From Novosphingobium kunmingense (GTDB lineage: Bacteria > Pseudomonadota > Alphaproteobacteria > Sphingomonadales > Sphingomonadaceae): DNA of 64,000 nucleotides. The position numbers and the translations under genes are program-made. Each line of letters opens with the position of its first letter. Positions within the stretch are counted from its first letter, which is position 1. The stretch is taken from the NCBI RefSeq assembly GCF_002813245.1, contig NZ_PHUF01000002.1, positions 868,001 through 932,000 on the forward strand, read 5' to 3'. The notes below the pieces were generated by a model. The model saw nothing but the letters and a program-made list of their open reading frames with translations. It searched no databases and was not told where the DNA came from. Below are positions 43,106-55,283 of the stretch, piece by piece.

Positions 43106-43978
43106 ATGCCTGCCATGTCCACCCGGACCAAGATTTTGACAGCTGCTGCCCTGCTCACCCTGCCGATGGCCGGCGGTGTCTCGGCGCAGGATGCAACCAA
43201 CAACCCCGCGATCATCGTCAACGGCGAACTGCAGCCGGACATGAGCGCTATGACCCAGGGACCCGAAATCAAGGGCGTCATCACAGCCCGCGCGGCCGAC
43301 AAGATCAAGGTTACGACCGATGCCGGCGTCAGCACGGTCGTCTATGTCAACGAAACGACCAAGATCAAGTCGGGCGGCGGACTGTTCGGTGGCGGCAAGA
43401 GCAACCTGCCGACCTCGGCCCTGCTCAATGGCCTGCCGGTGACGGTCAAGACCATGCAGGCCGGCCCGGTCCTGCTGGCCAGCCAGGTCAACTTCAAGAA
43501 CAGCGACAACAAGGTCGCGACGATGATCCGCAACGGCACGGCCCAGGGCTTTGCCGAACAGACCGCCGCCACCCAGGCGCTGCGCGGCCGCATGGCGGAC
43601 ATCGACAACTACAACATCAAGGGCACGACCAACGTGTTCTTCGATACCGCGAAGTCGAACCTGTCGCCGCAAGCCAAGGCTGAGCTGTGCCAGGCCGCTA
43701 CCCAGGCCGAAGGCATGAACAACGCCCTGCTGCTGGTCGTCGGTTACACCGACTCGGTCGGTGACGAGGAATACAACCAGACGCTCAGCGAAAAGCGCGC
43801 GGCCAGCGTGATCAACTACCTGCAGCAGTACTGCAAGTGGAAGCCCTATCGCGTTCTGACCCCGACCGGCATGGCCGAAGCCGATCCGATGGCGGACAAC
43901 AACACCGAGGAAGGCAAGGCGCAGAACCGCCGCGTTGCCGTGAACATCCTCGTCAGCAAGAGCGTCGACGGCCTCTAA
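43106..43978 (+). CDS. OmpA-family peptidoglycan-binding protein with N-terminal DUF5666-like domain
   Basis: A 290-residue exported protein. The signal peptide ends at VSA (about residue 27). Residues 50-150 look like a small beta-barrel of the DUF5666 type (KGVITARAADKIKVTTDAG, LPVTVKTMQAGPVLLASQV). The C-terminal OmpA domain (about 170-290) has VFFDTAKSNLSPQAKAEL, VVGYTDSVGDEEYN, LSEKRAASVINYL and GKAQNRRVAVNIL, the residues that bind diaminopimelate. Two Cys lie in the OmpA domain. It has no beta-barrel anchor, so it is probably periplasmic. A terminator follows. Confidence 0.88.
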   Translation: MPAMSTRTKILTAAALLTLPMAGGVSAQDATNNPAIIVNGELQPDMSAMTQGPEIKGVITARAADKIKVTTDAGVSTVVYVNETTKIKSGGGLFGGGKSNLPTSALLNGLPVTVKTMQAGPVLLASQVNFKNSDNKVATMIRNGTAQGFAEQTAATQALRGRMADIDNYNIKGTTNVFFDTAKSNLSPQAKAELCQAATQAEGMNNALLLVVGYTDSVGDEEYNQTLSEKRAASVINYLQQYCKWKPYRVLTPTGMAEADPMADNNTEEGKAQNRRVAVNILVSKSVDGL

Positions 43979-43999
43979 GCCGCGGCACATTGCATGAAG

Positions 44000-44029
44000 C
44001 GGGGCGGGTCTAAGGATCCGCCCCGTTTT
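44000..44029 (+). terminator. Rho-independent terminator after the OmpA-type gene
   Basis: CGGGGCGG (44000-44007) pairs with CCGCCCCG (44018-44025), extended by three inner pairs around a TAAG loop, and is followed by TTTT. It lies 21 bases after the stop. Confidence 0.85.
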
Positions 44030-44034
44030 CGCGT

Positions 44035-44406
44035 TCAAAACAGACGCGATCCTTCGGGGACCGGGCGATCCGGCGCGAACAGGATCACAGCACCCGCCTC
44101 GTCGCCGAAGCCCAGCGTCAGCACTTCGGACATGAACTTGCCGATCTGGCGCGGGGGGAAATTGACCACCGCCGCCACCTGGCGCCCCGGCAGGTCACGC
44201 AGGTCGTAGCGATCGGTGATCTGCGCGCTCGACTTCTTCACCCCGATCCCCGGCCCGAAATCGATCACCAGCTTGTAGGCCGGCTTGCGCGCCTCGGGAA
44301 ACGGTTCCGCCGACAGGATCGTACCGACACGGATGTCGACGGCCAGAAACTGGTCGAAACCGATCAGCTCGGCGGCGGGCGCATCGGGCGCGTGGTCCAG
44401 GTGCAC
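44035..44406 (-). CDS. CsaA-type tRNA-binding domain protein
   Basis: A 123-residue stand-alone OB-fold tRNA-binding domain like CsaA/YgjH and the C-terminus of MetRS. It has FLAVDIRVGTILSAEPFPEARKP split by a short loop, KSSAQITDRYDLRDLPGRQV and PPRQIGKFMSEVLTLGF. It may act as a tRNA-binding or chaperone-like factor. The GTG start follows directly on the pccA stop (TAGGTG), so it is probably the last cistron of the propionate operon. Confidence 0.88.
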   Translation of the reverse strand: MHLDHAPDAPAAELIGFDQFLAVDIRVGTILSAEPFPEARKPAYKLVIDFGPGIGVKKSSAQITDRYDLRDLPGRQVAAVVNFPPRQIGKFMSEVLTLGFGDEAGAVILFAPDRPVPEGSRLF

Positions 44407-46425
<2,019 letters not shown>

Positions 46426-46427
46426 CT

Positions 46428-47438
46428 TTACTCCGCAAGTTCAGGGGTGCGGCAGGCACGTAGCGGTTCGGGTTGCGCCAGCGCCGTCAGCCCCAGCTTG
46501 GCGAACAGCGCGGCGTCGCTGTCGTCGCCCGCGTTCGGAGCGGTCAGCAGCTTGTCGCCGGTGAAGATCGAGTTCGCGCCGGCGAGGAAGCACAGCGCCT
46601 GGGTCGCCTCGCTCATCGACTCGCGCCCCGCGGAGAGGCGCACCATCGAGAGCGGCATCGTGATCCGCGCCACTGCGACGGTGCGGACGAACTCGATGTC
46701 GTCGATCTTGGCCATCGGGGTATCCGCCAGCATGTCGCCCAGCACGGTGCCCTTGACCGGCACTAGCGCGTTGACCGGCACGCTTTCGGGGTGCTGCGGC
46801 AGCGTGGCGAGCGTGTGGACGAAGCCGACGCGGTCCTCCCGCGTCTCGCCCATGCCGACGATCCCGCCCGAACACACGTTGATCCCCGCCGCGCGGACGT
46901 TCGACAAAGTGTCGAGCCGGTCGGCCATCGTGCGCGTGGTGATGACGCGCTCATAGTATTCCGGGCTGCTGTCGATGTTGTGGTTGTAATAGTCGAGCCC
47001 GGCCTCAGCTAGCATGTCCGCCTGCTTCGGCGTCAGCATGCCGAGCGTCATGCAGGTCTCGAGCCCCATGGCGCGCACGCCTTTCACGATCTCCACGATC
47101 GCGGGCATGTCGCGGTCCTTGGGGTTGCGCCAGGCGGCGCCCATGCAGAAGCGCTGGCTGCCATTATCCTTGGCCTGCGCGGCCTTTTGCAGAACGGCCT
47201 GAACGTCCATCAGCCTGGTCGCTTCGACCCCGCTGTCGGCCTTGACCGACTGGCTGCAATAGCCGCAATCCTCCGGACAGCCGCCGGTCTTGATCGACAG
47301 CAGGGTGCAGAGCTGCACCTGTTCGGGCGGATGGTTCTCGCGGTGGACGCTGGCCGCGCGGAACAGAAGCTCGGTAAACGGCAGGTCGAACAGCGCGGCG
47401 ATCTCCGCGCGGGTCCAGTCGGTGCGGATCGCTGTCAT
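46428..47438 (-). CDS. bioB: Biotin synthase
   Basis: Radical-SAM enzyme inserting sulfur into dethiobiotin. The 336-residue protein has the cluster motif [13 protein letters not shown], the auxiliary-cluster Cys in [11 protein letters not shown] and ETCMTLGML, and [13 protein letters not shown]. The ATG at 47438 overlaps the mutase stop by one base (TGATG); a TTG one codon upstream is less likely. Placed directly before pccA, it can supply the cofactor of the enzyme made next. Confidence 0.95.
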   Translation of the reverse strand: MTAIRTDWTRAEIAALFDLPFTELLFRAASVHRENHPPEQVQLCTLLSIKTGGCPEDCGYCSQSVKADSGVEATRLMDVQAVLQKAAQAKDNGSQRFCMGAAWRNPKDRDMPAIVEIVKGVRAMGLETCMTLGMLTPKQADMLAEAGLDYYNHNIDSSPEYYERVITTRTMADRLDTLSNVRAAGINVCSGGIVGMGETREDRVGFVHTLATLPQHPESVPVNALVPVKGTVLGDMLADTPMAKIDDIEFVRTVAVARITMPLSMVRLSAGRESMSEATQALCFLAGANSIFTGDKLLTAPNAGDDSDAALFAKLGLTALAQPEPLRACRTPELAE

Positions 47439-49573
47439 CAAGCTGCCTCTGCCTCACCACCGGCGGGCGGCATGTTGTGGCCGAGCAGGCGCAGCATGTC
47501 GGCCGCGCATTCGACCACGTTGGAGCCGGGGCCATAGATGCCCTGCACGCCTGCGTCGCGCAGGAAATCGTAGTCCTGCGGCGGGATCACCCCGCCCGCG
47601 ACAACCTTGATGTCGCCGCGTCCGGCTTCCTTCAGGCGCTGGATCAGTTCGGGGATCAGCGTCTTGTGCCCGGCGGCCAGGCTCGAGGCGCCGACCGCGT
47701 CGACCCCGCTTTCCAGTGCCAGCACCACCGTTTCTTCGGGCGTCTGGAACAGCGGCCCGCTGGTCACGTCGAAGCCCATGTCGCTGAACGCTGAAGCAAT
47801 GACGTTAGCGCCGCGGTCGTGGCCGTCCTGGCCCATCTTGGCGATCAGGATGCGGGGTTTGCGTCCCAGGCGGCGCTCTACTGCTTCCACGCCGTCCAGG
47901 ACCTGCTGGTAGCGGCTGTCGCCCGCGTAAGCGCCGCCGTAGATGCCCTTCACCGGGGTCGGCTGGGTGCCATAGCGGCCGAACACGGCCTCCATCGCGT
48001 CGGAAATTTCGCCCAGCGTGGCGCGGTGGCGCGCGGCTTCGACCGCGAGTTCGAGGAGGTTGCCCTGCCCCCTGGCGCCTTCGGTCAGCGCAGCGAGCGC
48101 GGCCTGGCACTTGCCTTCGTCACGCGCGGCGCGGGTGGCTTTCAGGCGGGCGATCTGCCCTTCGCGGACCACGTGGTTGTCGACTTCCAGCGTTTCGAGC
48201 TGGTCTTCCGATGCCAGGCGGTACTTGTTGACGCCGACGATCACGTCCTCGCCCTTGTCGACACGGGCCTGACGGCCGGCGGCGGCTTCCTCGATCATCG
48301 CCTTGGGCCAGCCGGCGGCGACCGCCTTGGCCATGCCGCCCTCGGCCTCGACCCGTTCGATGATCGCCCAGGCCTGATCGACCAGTTCCTGGGTCAACGC
48401 CTCGATGTAGTACGACCCACCGAGCGGATCGACCACCTTGGTCATGCCCGTTTCTTCCTGGATCACGATCTGGGTGTTGCGGGCGATGCGCGCGGAAAAG
48501 TCGGTCGGCAGTGCGATCGCTTCATCCAGTGCGTTGGTGTGGAGCGACTGTGTTCCGCCCAGCATCGCCGCCATCGCCTCGATCGTGGTGCGGATGACGT
48601 TGTTGTAGGGGTCCTGCTCCTGCAAGCTGACCCCGCTGGTCTGGCAGTGGGTGCGCAGCATCTTGCTGCGTTCGTCCTGCGCGCCCAGCCTGGTCATCAC
48701 GCGGTGCCACAGCACGCGCGCGGCGCGCAGCTTGGCCACTTCCATGAAGAAGTTCATGCCGATGGCGAAGAAGAACGACAGGCGCCCGGCGAACTTGTCG
48801 ATGTCGAGGCCGCTGGCGACCCCGTACTTCACGTATTCCATGCCGTCGGCGATCGTGAAGGCCAGTTCCTGGACCTGCGTCGCCCCGGCTTCCTGCATAT
48901 GGTAGCCGGAAATCGAGATCGAATTGAACTTGGGCATCTCGCGGCTGGTGTAGCCGAAGATGTCCGAGATGATCCGCATCGAGGGTTCGGGCGGATAGAT
49001 GTAGGTGTTGCGGACCATGAACTCCTTGAGGATGTCGTTCTGGATGGTCCCGTCGAGCAGTTTGCGGTCGACCCCCTGTTCCTCGCCCGCGACGATGAAG
49101 AACGCCAGGATCGGGATCACCGCGCCGTTCATGGTCATCGACACGCTCATCTGGTCGAGCGGGATGCCGTCGAACAGGATCTTCATGTCATCGACGCTGT
49201 CGATCGCCACACCGGCCTTGCCGACGTCGCCCACGACGCGCGGGTGATCGCTGTCGTATCCGCGGTGGGTGGCAAGGTCGAAAGCCACCGAAAGGCCCTT
49301 CTGCCCCGCCGCCAGGTTGCGGCGATAGAAGGCGTTCGATTCCTCGGCAGTCGAGAACCCGGCGTACTGGCGGATCGTCCACGGGCGGCCCGCATACATG
49401 CTGGCGCGCACGCCGCGAGTGAACGGGGCGAAGCCCGGCAGGCCCGGATCGGCGGTCACGTCCTCGGCAGTGTAGAGCGGCTTGACCGCGATCCCCTCGG
49501 GCGTGTTCCAGGTGAGGTCCTTGCCCTTGACCTCCTTGGTCGCGGCGGCCTGCCAGTCTTCGATTCCAGCCAT
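47438..49573 (-). CDS. scpA: Methylmalonyl-CoA mutase (single large subunit)
   Basis: Adenosylcobalamin-dependent isomerisation of (R)-methylmalonyl-CoA to succinyl-CoA. The 711-residue protein has the N-terminal TIM-barrel domain ([39 protein letters not shown]) and a C-terminal B12-binding domain with GQDGHDRG and [14 protein letters not shown]. The two domains are in one chain, as in E. coli Sbm and mutA-type large subunits. It lies 2 bases after the enoyl-CoA hydratase gene and overlaps bioB. No meaB-type chaperone gene is in the window. Confidence 0.95.
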   Translation of the reverse strand: MAGIEDWQAAATKEVKGKDLTWNTPEGIAVKPLYTAEDVTADPGLPGFAPFTRGVRASMYAGRPWTIRQYAGFSTAEESNAFYRRNLAAGQKGLSVAFDLATHRGYDSDHPRVVGDVGKAGVAIDSVDDMKILFDGIPLDQMSVSMTMNGAVIPILAFFIVAGEEQGVDRKLLDGTIQNDILKEFMVRNTYIYPPEPSMRIISDIFGYTSREMPKFNSISISGYHMQEAGATQVQELAFTIADGMEYVKYGVASGLDIDKFAGRLSFFFAIGMNFFMEVAKLRAARVLWHRVMTRLGAQDERSKMLRTHCQTSGVSLQEQDPYNNVIRTTIEAMAAMLGGTQSLHTNALDEAIALPTDFSARIARNTQIVIQEETGMTKVVDPLGGSYYIEALTQELVDQAWAIIERVEAEGGMAKAVAAGWPKAMIEEAAAGRQARVDKGEDVIVGVNKYRLASEDQLETLEVDNHVVREGQIARLKATRAARDEGKCQAALAALTEGARGQGNLLELAVEAARHRATLGEISDAMEAVFGRYGTQPTPVKGIYGGAYAGDSRYQQVLDGVEAVERRLGRKPRILIAKMGQDGHDRGANVIASAFSDMGFDVTSGPLFQTPEETVVLALESGVDAVGASSLAAGHKTLIPELIQRLKEAGRGDIKVVAGGVIPPQDYDFLRDAGVQGIYGPGSNVVECAADMLRLLGHNMPPAGGEAEAA

Positions 49574-49575
49574 GA

Positions 49576-50364
49576 TTACTTACCCTTGAATGCAGCCTTG
49601 CGCTTTTCGAGGAAGGCGAGGCCGCCCTCCATGGCGTCGGCGCTCGATCCGGCGATCCGCTGACCTTCGGCTTCAGCCAGCAGGACCTGCGGCAAGGTGC
49701 CATCGAGCGCGGTCATTATATTGGCTTTCATCGTTGCGTAAGACACCGTCGGCCCTTCAGCCAGACGGGTTGCGAGCGCGAGCGCCTCATCCATCAGCGC
49801 GGCATCGTCGACCGCCTTGTAGATCAGGCCCCAGTCTTCCGCCTGTTCGGCGCCGACGCGCTCGCCCAGCATCATCATGCGCGTGGCCCGGGCCTTGCCG
49901 ATCGCCCGGGTCAGCAGCCAGGTCGATCCGCCATCGGGGACCAGCCCGATGTTGACGAAGGCCTGCAGGAAATAGGCGCTCTTTCCGGCCAGCACGAAAT
50001 CGCCGGCAAGGCCGATCGAGCAACCGACGCCCGCCGCCGGACCATTGACCGCCGTCACCACCGGAACCGGAAGGCGAAGGATCTGGCTCAGCGCCGGATT
50101 GTAATGGTTCATCAGCGCCTTGTGGCTGGCATCCCCGCCGCTTACCGCGCTGGCAGCGCCGCGTGCCTGAAGGTCCGCGCCCGAGCAGAACGCCCGGCCC
50201 GCGCCGGTGATGAGGACGGCGCGCGCGCCATCAAGCTGGTAGAGCGCAAGGCTGATATCGTCGGCCATTTGCAGCGACGCAGCGTTGAGCCGGTCGGGCC
50301 GGTTGAGGGTGATGACCAGAACGTCACCTTTGCGCTCGGTCAGGATCGTCTCGTATTCAGCCAT
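49576..50364 (-). CDS. Enoyl-CoA hydratase/isomerase family protein
   Basis: A 262-residue crotonase-fold enzyme with [19 protein letters not shown], the oxyanion loop [14 protein letters not shown] and [21 protein letters not shown], and the catalytic region [21 protein letters not shown]. The Asp in LVPDGG fits PaaG/isomerase-type members rather than the classic hydratase Glu pair. Its substrate is not known; sitting in the methylmalonyl operon it may handle a branched or odd-chain acyl-CoA that feeds propionyl-CoA. Confidence 0.88.
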   Translation of the reverse strand: MAEYETILTERKGDVLVITLNRPDRLNAASLQMADDISLALYQLDGARAVLITGAGRAFCSGADLQARGAASAVSGGDASHKALMNHYNPALSQILRLPVPVVTAVNGPAAGVGCSIGLAGDFVLAGKSAYFLQAFVNIGLVPDGGSTWLLTRAIGKARATRMMMLGERVGAEQAEDWGLIYKAVDDAALMDEALALATRLAEGPTVSYATMKANIMTALDGTLPQVLLAEAEGQRIAGSSADAMEGGLAFLEKRKAAFKGK

Positions 50365-50396
50365 GTCTCTCTCCAGTCAGATCGCGTCGTGTCCGG

Positions 50397-50849
50397 TCAG
50401 TTCGACCAGTGTTCGCCCGCCTTCGGCGTTTCCATGATTTCGGTCAGCACCCCGCCCATGTCCCTGGGGTGGACGAAGAAGATCAGCGTGCCGTGCGCGC
50501 CAATGCGCGGTTCGCCCAGCACGCGCTTGCCCATGGCCTCGAACTCGGCCTTGGCGGCGTGGATATCGGGCACTTCGTAGCACATGTGGTGCTGTCCGCC
50601 GGCCGGGTTCCTGTCGAGGAAACCGGCGATGCTGGTGTTGCCGGGTAGCGGCTCGATAAGCTCGATCTGGGTGCCGTTCAGCGCCCCGTCCGCGCCGGGG
50701 GTATCGACGAAGCAGACCTTCACGCCCTGCGATTCCAGATCGAACGGCGCATGGATCTTCGTCGCGCCCATGACGTCGCGGTAGAAGACGATGGAGTCCG
50801 CGATCGACGGAGTTGCCACGCCGATGTGGTTGAGGCGGCCTAGTTTCAT
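50397..50849 (-). CDS. mce: Methylmalonyl-CoA epimerase
   Basis: VOC-fold metalloenzyme of 150 residues interconverting (S)- and (R)-methylmalonyl-CoA. It starts LNHIGVATPSIADSIVFYRD (metal-binding His) and contains NPAGGQHHMCYEVPDI and FFVHPRDMGGVLTEIME with the other His and Glu ligands. It sits between pccB and the mutase, the correct place in the pathway. Confidence 0.94.
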   Translation of the reverse strand: MKLGRLNHIGVATPSIADSIVFYRDVMGATKIHAPFDLESQGVKVCFVDTPGADGALNGTQIELIEPLPGNTSIAGFLDRNPAGGQHHMCYEVPDIHAAKAEFEAMGKRVLGEPRIGAHGTLIFFVHPRDMGGVLTEIMETPKAGEHWSN

Positions 50850-50859
50850 GTGCCTGTCC

Positions 50860-52392
50860 TTAAAGCGGAATGTTGTCGTGCTTCTTCCAGGGGTTCTCGA
50901 GCTGCTTGTTCCGCAGTTTCCGCAGCCCCAGCGCGATCCGCCGCCGAGTGTTGCGCGGGTGGATCACCTCGTCGATGAAGCCTTTGCTCGCCGCCACGAA
51001 CGGATTGGCGAAGCGGTCTTCGTACTCCTTGGTGCGCTCAGCGATCTTGGCGGGATCGCCGATGTCGGAGCGGAAGATGATCTCGACCGCGCCCTTGGCG
51101 CCCATCACCGCGATTTCGGCGGTGGGCCAGGCGTAGTTGAGATCGCCGCGCAGGTGCTTTGAGGCCATCACGTCATAGGCCCCGCCGTATGCCTTGCGGG
51201 TAATCACGGTGATCTTGGGCACGGTCGCCTCGGCATAGGCGAACAGCAGCTTGGCGCCATGCTTGATGATCCCGCCCAGTTCCTGCGCGGTGCCGGGGAG
51301 GAACCCGGGGACGTCGACGAAGGTCAGGATGGGCACGTTGAAGGCATCGCAGAACCGCACGAAGCGCGCGGCCTTCTTGGATGAATTGATGTCGAGCACG
51401 CCGGCCAGCACCATCGGCTGGTTGGCGACCACGCCCACGGTCTTGCCCTCTACCCGGCCGAAGCCGCACAGGATGTTGGCGGCGTGACCCGGCTGGATCT
51501 CGAAGAACTCACCCTCGTCCAGCACCTTCTTCACGACTTCGTGCATGTCGTAGGGCTGGTTGGCGTTGGCCGGGATCAGTGTGTCGAGGCTGTCCTCGAT
51601 CCGGTCCCACGGGTCGGTGGTCGGCCGCTCGGGCACCTCTTCGCGGTTGTTCAAGGGCAAGAAATCGAAGAAGTCGCGCGCAGTCAGCAGCGCCTCGATA
51701 TCGTTTTCGAGCGCGAGGTCAGCCACGCTGGTCTTGGTGCTGTGCGTGATCGCCCCGCCCAGTTCCTCCTGAGTCACCACCTCGTTGGTCACGGTCTTGA
51801 CCACGTCGGGACCGGTGACGAACATGTAGGAGCTGTCCTTCACCATGAAGATGAAGTCGGTCATCGCCGGCGAATAGACCGCCCCGCCCGCGCACGGCCC
51901 CATGATGAGGCTGAGCTGCGGGACGACGCCCGAGGCGAGCACGTTGCGCTGGAAAATCTCGGCATAGCCGCCAAGCGAAGCGACGCCTTCCTGGATGCGC
52001 GCGCCGCCGCTGTCATTGAGGCCGATCACCGGCGCGCCGACCTTCATCGCCGCGTCCATCACCTTGCAGATCTTCATCGCGTGGCGTTCGGACACGGCGC
52101 CACCGAACACGGTGAAATCCTGGCTGAAGACATAGACCAGCCGCCCGTTGATCGTGCCGCTGCCCGTCACCACCCCGTCGCCGGGGATGACGCTGTCCTG
52201 CATCCCGAAGTCGACGCAGTTGTGTTCGACGTACATGTCGGTTTCTTCGAAGCTGCCCTCGTCGAGCAGGATCAGCAGGCGTTCGCGCCCGGTCAGCTTG
52301 CCCTTGGCGTGCTGGGCGTCGATCCGCTTCTGCCCCCCGCCCAGGCGTGCGGCAGCGCGGCGCTTTTCCATTTCGGCAATGTTTGCAGACAT
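50860..52392 (-). CDS. pccB: Propionyl-CoA carboxylase beta chain
   Basis: Carboxyltransferase subunit producing (S)-methylmalonyl-CoA. From the ATG at 52392 it is 510 residues, the family length. Seen are [59 protein letters not shown] and [21 protein letters not shown]. First gene of the operon, divergent from the ScfR-type regulator; the shared 113-base gap carries the operator repeats. Confidence 0.95.
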   Translation of the reverse strand: MSANIAEMEKRRAAARLGGGQKRIDAQHAKGKLTGRERLLILLDEGSFEETDMYVEHNCVDFGMQDSVIPGDGVVTGSGTINGRLVYVFSQDFTVFGGAVSERHAMKICKVMDAAMKVGAPVIGLNDSGGARIQEGVASLGGYAEIFQRNVLASGVVPQLSLIMGPCAGGAVYSPAMTDFIFMVKDSSYMFVTGPDVVKTVTNEVVTQEELGGAITHSTKTSVADLALENDIEALLTARDFFDFLPLNNREEVPERPTTDPWDRIEDSLDTLIPANANQPYDMHEVVKKVLDEGEFFEIQPGHAANILCGFGRVEGKTVGVVANQPMVLAGVLDINSSKKAARFVRFCDAFNVPILTFVDVPGFLPGTAQELGGIIKHGAKLLFAYAEATVPKITVITRKAYGGAYDVMASKHLRGDLNYAWPTAEIAVMGAKGAVEIIFRSDIGDPAKIAERTKEYEDRFANPFVAASKGFIDEVIHPRNTRRRIALGLRKLRNKQLENPWKKHDNIPL

Positions 52393-52461
52393 GCTCTTCC
52401 CGTCTGAATCGCGTTGAAGCGTCGGGCTTGCCGCGCGGGGCAGGCAATGTCCAATGTGAAC

Positions 52462-52492
52462 TTGCAAAGTTGCAAAGCACGACTTTGCAAAG
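52462..52492. promoter_or_regulatory. Operator cluster of the ScfR/RamB/PrpR type
   Basis: Three sites lie within 31 bases: TTGCAAAG at 52462-52469, the same octamer directly repeated at 52470-52477, and the perfect palindrome CTTTGCAAAG at 52483-52492. TTTGCAAA-type half sites are the known targets of the RamB/PrpR regulators, relatives of the protein encoded 14 bases downstream, so it should control itself and pccB. Confidence 0.75.
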
Positions 52493-52505
52493 TAGGCTTT
52501 GTGCC

Positions 52506-53906
52506 ATGTCCCAGCGCCGCCTGTTCGCCGGAGCCCAGCTTCGCGCCATCCGCACCGAGCGGCGGCTGAAGCAGTCCGAACTTGCGGCCGCGCTGGCGAT
52601 CAGCACATCCTACCTCTCGCAGCTCGAGAACGACGACCGTCCGCTGACCACGGCGCTCATCGACAGGCTGGCCCGTGCCTTCCCGCTCGACTGGCGCGGG
52701 GTCGGCGCGGGCGATGCCGAAGAACGGCTTGCCGCGCTCCGCGAAGCCAACGCCGACCCACTGTTTCCCGAACCGCTCGATGCCGCGCAGCTCGCGCGCT
52801 TTGCCGAGCAGCAACCGGTTCTCGCCGAGCGGTTCATCGCGCTCCACGAAGCCTATCGCCGCGGCGGGCAGCGGCTCGCCATGGTGGACGAGGCTTTGGC
52901 CAGCGAAAGCGCCGGCACCGCCCGACTGCCGTGGGAGGAGGTGCGCGACTGGTTCCACCTCGAGAACAACTATGTCGACAGCCTCGACCGCGCGGCAGAG
53001 GCGCTGGCCAGCCAGCTCGGCGGGCAGACGCCGGACACGGGTGCGATCGAGGCCTACCTGAAGGACGCGCTGTCGATCTCGCTGATCTATTCGGGGCTGC
53101 AGGGTCTGCGCTCCTACGACGCCGAAATGGGCCACCTGACGGTCGATCCCGGCCAGCCGGTCGAAAGCCGCCGCTTCCTGCTGGCGCACCAGCTTGCTGC
53201 GCTGGCGCTAAAGGACGAGATCGCCGCAGTGATCGAAGGTGCGGGCCTGCGCACCGCGGCCAGCCGCCAGTTGCTGTTCGTGGGACTTTGCAACTATGCC
53301 GCCGGCGCATTGCTGATGCCCTATCGCCGCTTCCGCGCAGCCGCGCGCGAAGTGCGCCACGACATCGACAGGCTGGCCCAAGCCTTCGGCACCAGCTTCG
53401 AACAGACCTGCCACCGCCTTTCCACCTTGCAGCGCGAGGATGCGCGCGGGGTGCCGTTCTTCTTCTGCCGCGTCGATATGGCGGGCAACATCACCAAGCG
53501 TCATTCGGCAACGCGGCTGCAGTTTGCCCGGTTCGGGGGGGCCTGCCCGCTGTGGATCGTGCACGAGGCGGTGGCGATCCCCGACCGGATCCTGGTGCAG
53601 CTTGCCGAAACGCCCGACGGGGTGCGCTATGTCTCGATGGCCAAGGGTCTGGTGAAACCGAGCGGCAGCTACGACCGGGCGCCGCGCCGCTATGCCGTGG
53701 CGCTGGGCTGCGAGGCGAGCCAGGCGGGCGAGTTCGTCTATGCCGACGGGCTCGACCTGACCGCCGAGCGGGCCGCGACGCGGATCGGCATTTCCTGCCG
53801 CATCTGCCCGCGCGCCGATTGCGACCAGCGCGCCTTTCCGCCCAGCGACCGCCCGATCAGCGTCGATCCGGACAGCCGCGGCGTGGTGCCCTACCGGGTG
53901 GGCTAG
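52506..53906 (+). CDS. XRE-family short-chain fatty acyl regulator (ScfR/PrpR/RamB type)
   Basis: A 466-residue transcription factor. The N-terminal helix-turn-helix (about residues 8-65, [20 protein letters not shown] then [16 protein letters not shown]) is of the Cro/CI type. The long C-terminal region belongs to the short-chain fatty acyl sensor family; it has a Cys set ([17 protein letters not shown]) that in PrpR-like proteins binds an iron-sulfur cluster, and conserved [22 protein letters not shown]. Divergent from the propionate operon, it is the obvious controller of it. The start at 52506 matches the domain start. Confidence 0.92.
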   Translation: MSQRRLFAGAQLRAIRTERRLKQSELAAALAISTSYLSQLENDDRPLTTALIDRLARAFPLDWRGVGAGDAEERLAALREANADPLFPEPLDAAQLARFAEQQPVLAERFIALHEAYRRGGQRLAMVDEALASESAGTARLPWEEVRDWFHLENNYVDSLDRAAEALASQLGGQTPDTGAIEAYLKDALSISLIYSGLQGLRSYDAEMGHLTVDPGQPVESRRFLLAHQLAALALKDEIAAVIEGAGLRTAASRQLLFVGLCNYAAGALLMPYRRFRAAAREVRHDIDRLAQAFGTSFEQTCHRLSTLQREDARGVPFFFCRVDMAGNITKRHSATRLQFARFGGACPLWIVHEAVAIPDRILVQLAETPDGVRYVSMAKGLVKPSGSYDRAPRRYAVALGCEASQAGEFVYADGLDLTAERAATRIGISCRICPRADCDQRAFPPSDRPISVDPDSRGVVPYRVG

Positions 53907-54928
53907 ACCTTGACGACGCCCTTCTCGATCAGGCTGCGCGCGCAGTCGACGATCGACTGCTCGGGCGGGCGCGGGCTCCAGCCCAGAACCTCTTGCGCGT
54001 GGGCCGAACTCGTCGCGCGGACACGCCCCAGTTCGCCGAGTAGTTGCCGCGCCGGGGGCATGACCATCGCCAACAGATGCACCGCCCAGTTGGGCATCTT
54101 GCGTGTCGGCACCTTGCGCGCCTGCGGGCCGAGGTTGTCGCGCAGCACCCGCGCTACATCGGCAAAGCGCTGGAACGGCCCTGAGGAGCCGATGAATCGC
54201 TCGCCGTGGATCGTCGCCGCATCGGCTTCGAGCGCACGCACATGCAGATCGGCAATGTCGCGCAGGTCAACTATGCTGAACCCGACGTCGGGCAGCGCCG
54301 GGACCGACCCGTTGAGCAGCCTCAGCACGAGGTCGATCGAAGCGGCAAAGTCGCTGCCTTCGACGGGCCCGATCACGGCGACCGGGCAGACCGCGCAATA
54401 GTCCATCTCGGGCGCGTTGGCCGCAACCCAGTCGCGCGCGGCGCGCTCGGCGATGGTCTTGGACTTTATATAGGGCTGGACGCCCGGCGCATCGACGTTC
54501 GTCCAGTCGCTTTCGTCGTACTGCGACTTGCCGGGCGGGTGGCCATAGGCAATCGCCGCCGCGCTGCTGGTCATGACGAACCGCTTGATCCCCGCGGCAT
54601 GGGCAAAGCGCAGCGCGCGCAAGGCGCCCTCGCGCGCGGGGACGATCAGCTCGTTCTCGTCTTTCGGCACGCTGGTCGGGAACGGCGAGGCCATGTGGCA
54701 GACCGCGTCGCACCCGTCCATCGCTTCGGCCCAGCCGGCATCTTTCATCAGATCGGCGGCGTAGAAGCGCAAAGTCTCGGGAGATCCGCCAAGCTGGCCG
54801 CGCAGTTCCGCCTCCCGCGACAAGTTGCGGACGGTCGTGTGTACCGTCCACCCGCGCGCCAGCAACTGGCGGATCGTTTCGCCTGCGATGTATCCGCTTC
54901 CACCGCTGACCAGAACCGTGCCCGCCAT
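53903..54928 (-). CDS. NAD(P)-dependent epimerase/dehydratase of the extended SDR type
   Basis: A 341-residue oxidoreductase resembling dihydroflavonol 4-reductases. It has the Rossmann motif VLVSGGSGYIAGETIRQLL, the active-site Tyr/Lys as PYIKSKTIAERAARDW, SSAAAIAYGHPPG, and GFSIVDLRDIADLHVRAL. The substrate cannot be deduced; such genes are frequent in sphingomonads, which degrade aromatic compounds. Its stop shares CTAG with the regulator gene. No partner gene is adjacent. Confidence 0.87.
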   Translation of the reverse strand: MAGTVLVSGGSGYIAGETIRQLLARGWTVHTTVRNLSREAELRGQLGGSPETLRFYAADLMKDAGWAEAMDGCDAVCHMASPFPTSVPKDENELIVPAREGALRALRFAHAAGIKRFVMTSSAAAIAYGHPPGKSQYDESDWTNVDAPGVQPYIKSKTIAERAARDWVAANAPEMDYCAVCPVAVIGPVEGSDFAASIDLVLRLLNGSVPALPDVGFSIVDLRDIADLHVRALEADAATIHGERFIGSSGPFQRFADVARVLRDNLGPQARKVPTRKMPNWAVHLLAMVMPPARQLLGELGRVRATSSAHAQEVLGWSPRPPEQSIVDCARSLIEKGVVKV

Positions 54929-54971
54929 GTCGCTTCTCCCCGTTATGCTCGATCGAGACTAGTCGGTCCGT

Positions 54972-55283
54972 TCAATCTTGCAACGGACGTCGGCTCCCCG
55001 CGATCCGCCGCGCCGCCAGCACGACGAGCAGCCAGAAGGCGTAAGTTCCCAGCAGGTTGCCAGCCCGCAGGTCGTCCTCGACCCCGATCTGGTGGATCAC
55101 AGACGTATCCGGACTGTCGGCCAGGAACGGTGCGGGCCAGCCCGCCTGCTCGCGAGGCCGGAAATTTTCCGCCACGCCCCCTTCGTATCCGTACATCGTC
55201 CGCTCCCCGCCCGTCGTCACCACCAGCAGGCTGGACAGCGTCAGGACAGCGGCCGCGACCGCCAAGAGCAGCCCGCGCATCAT
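54972..55283 (-). CDS. Small membrane protein, function unknown
   Basis: A 103-residue protein with two likely membrane helices (LLLAVAAAVLTLSSLLVV at residues 5-22 and GTYAFWLLVVLAARR near residues 79-93) and a periplasmic loop between them (GERTMYGYEGGVAENFRPRE). Its ATG overlaps the glutathione reductase stop (ATGA), so it is coupled to gor. A longer frame back to 55892 is only a gor shadow. No family is recognised. Confidence 0.7.
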   Translation of the reverse strand: MMRGLLLAVAAAVLTLSSLLVVTTGGERTMYGYEGGVAENFRPREQAGWPAPFLADSPDTSVIHQIGVEDDLRAGNLLGTYAFWLLVVLAARRIAGSRRPLQD

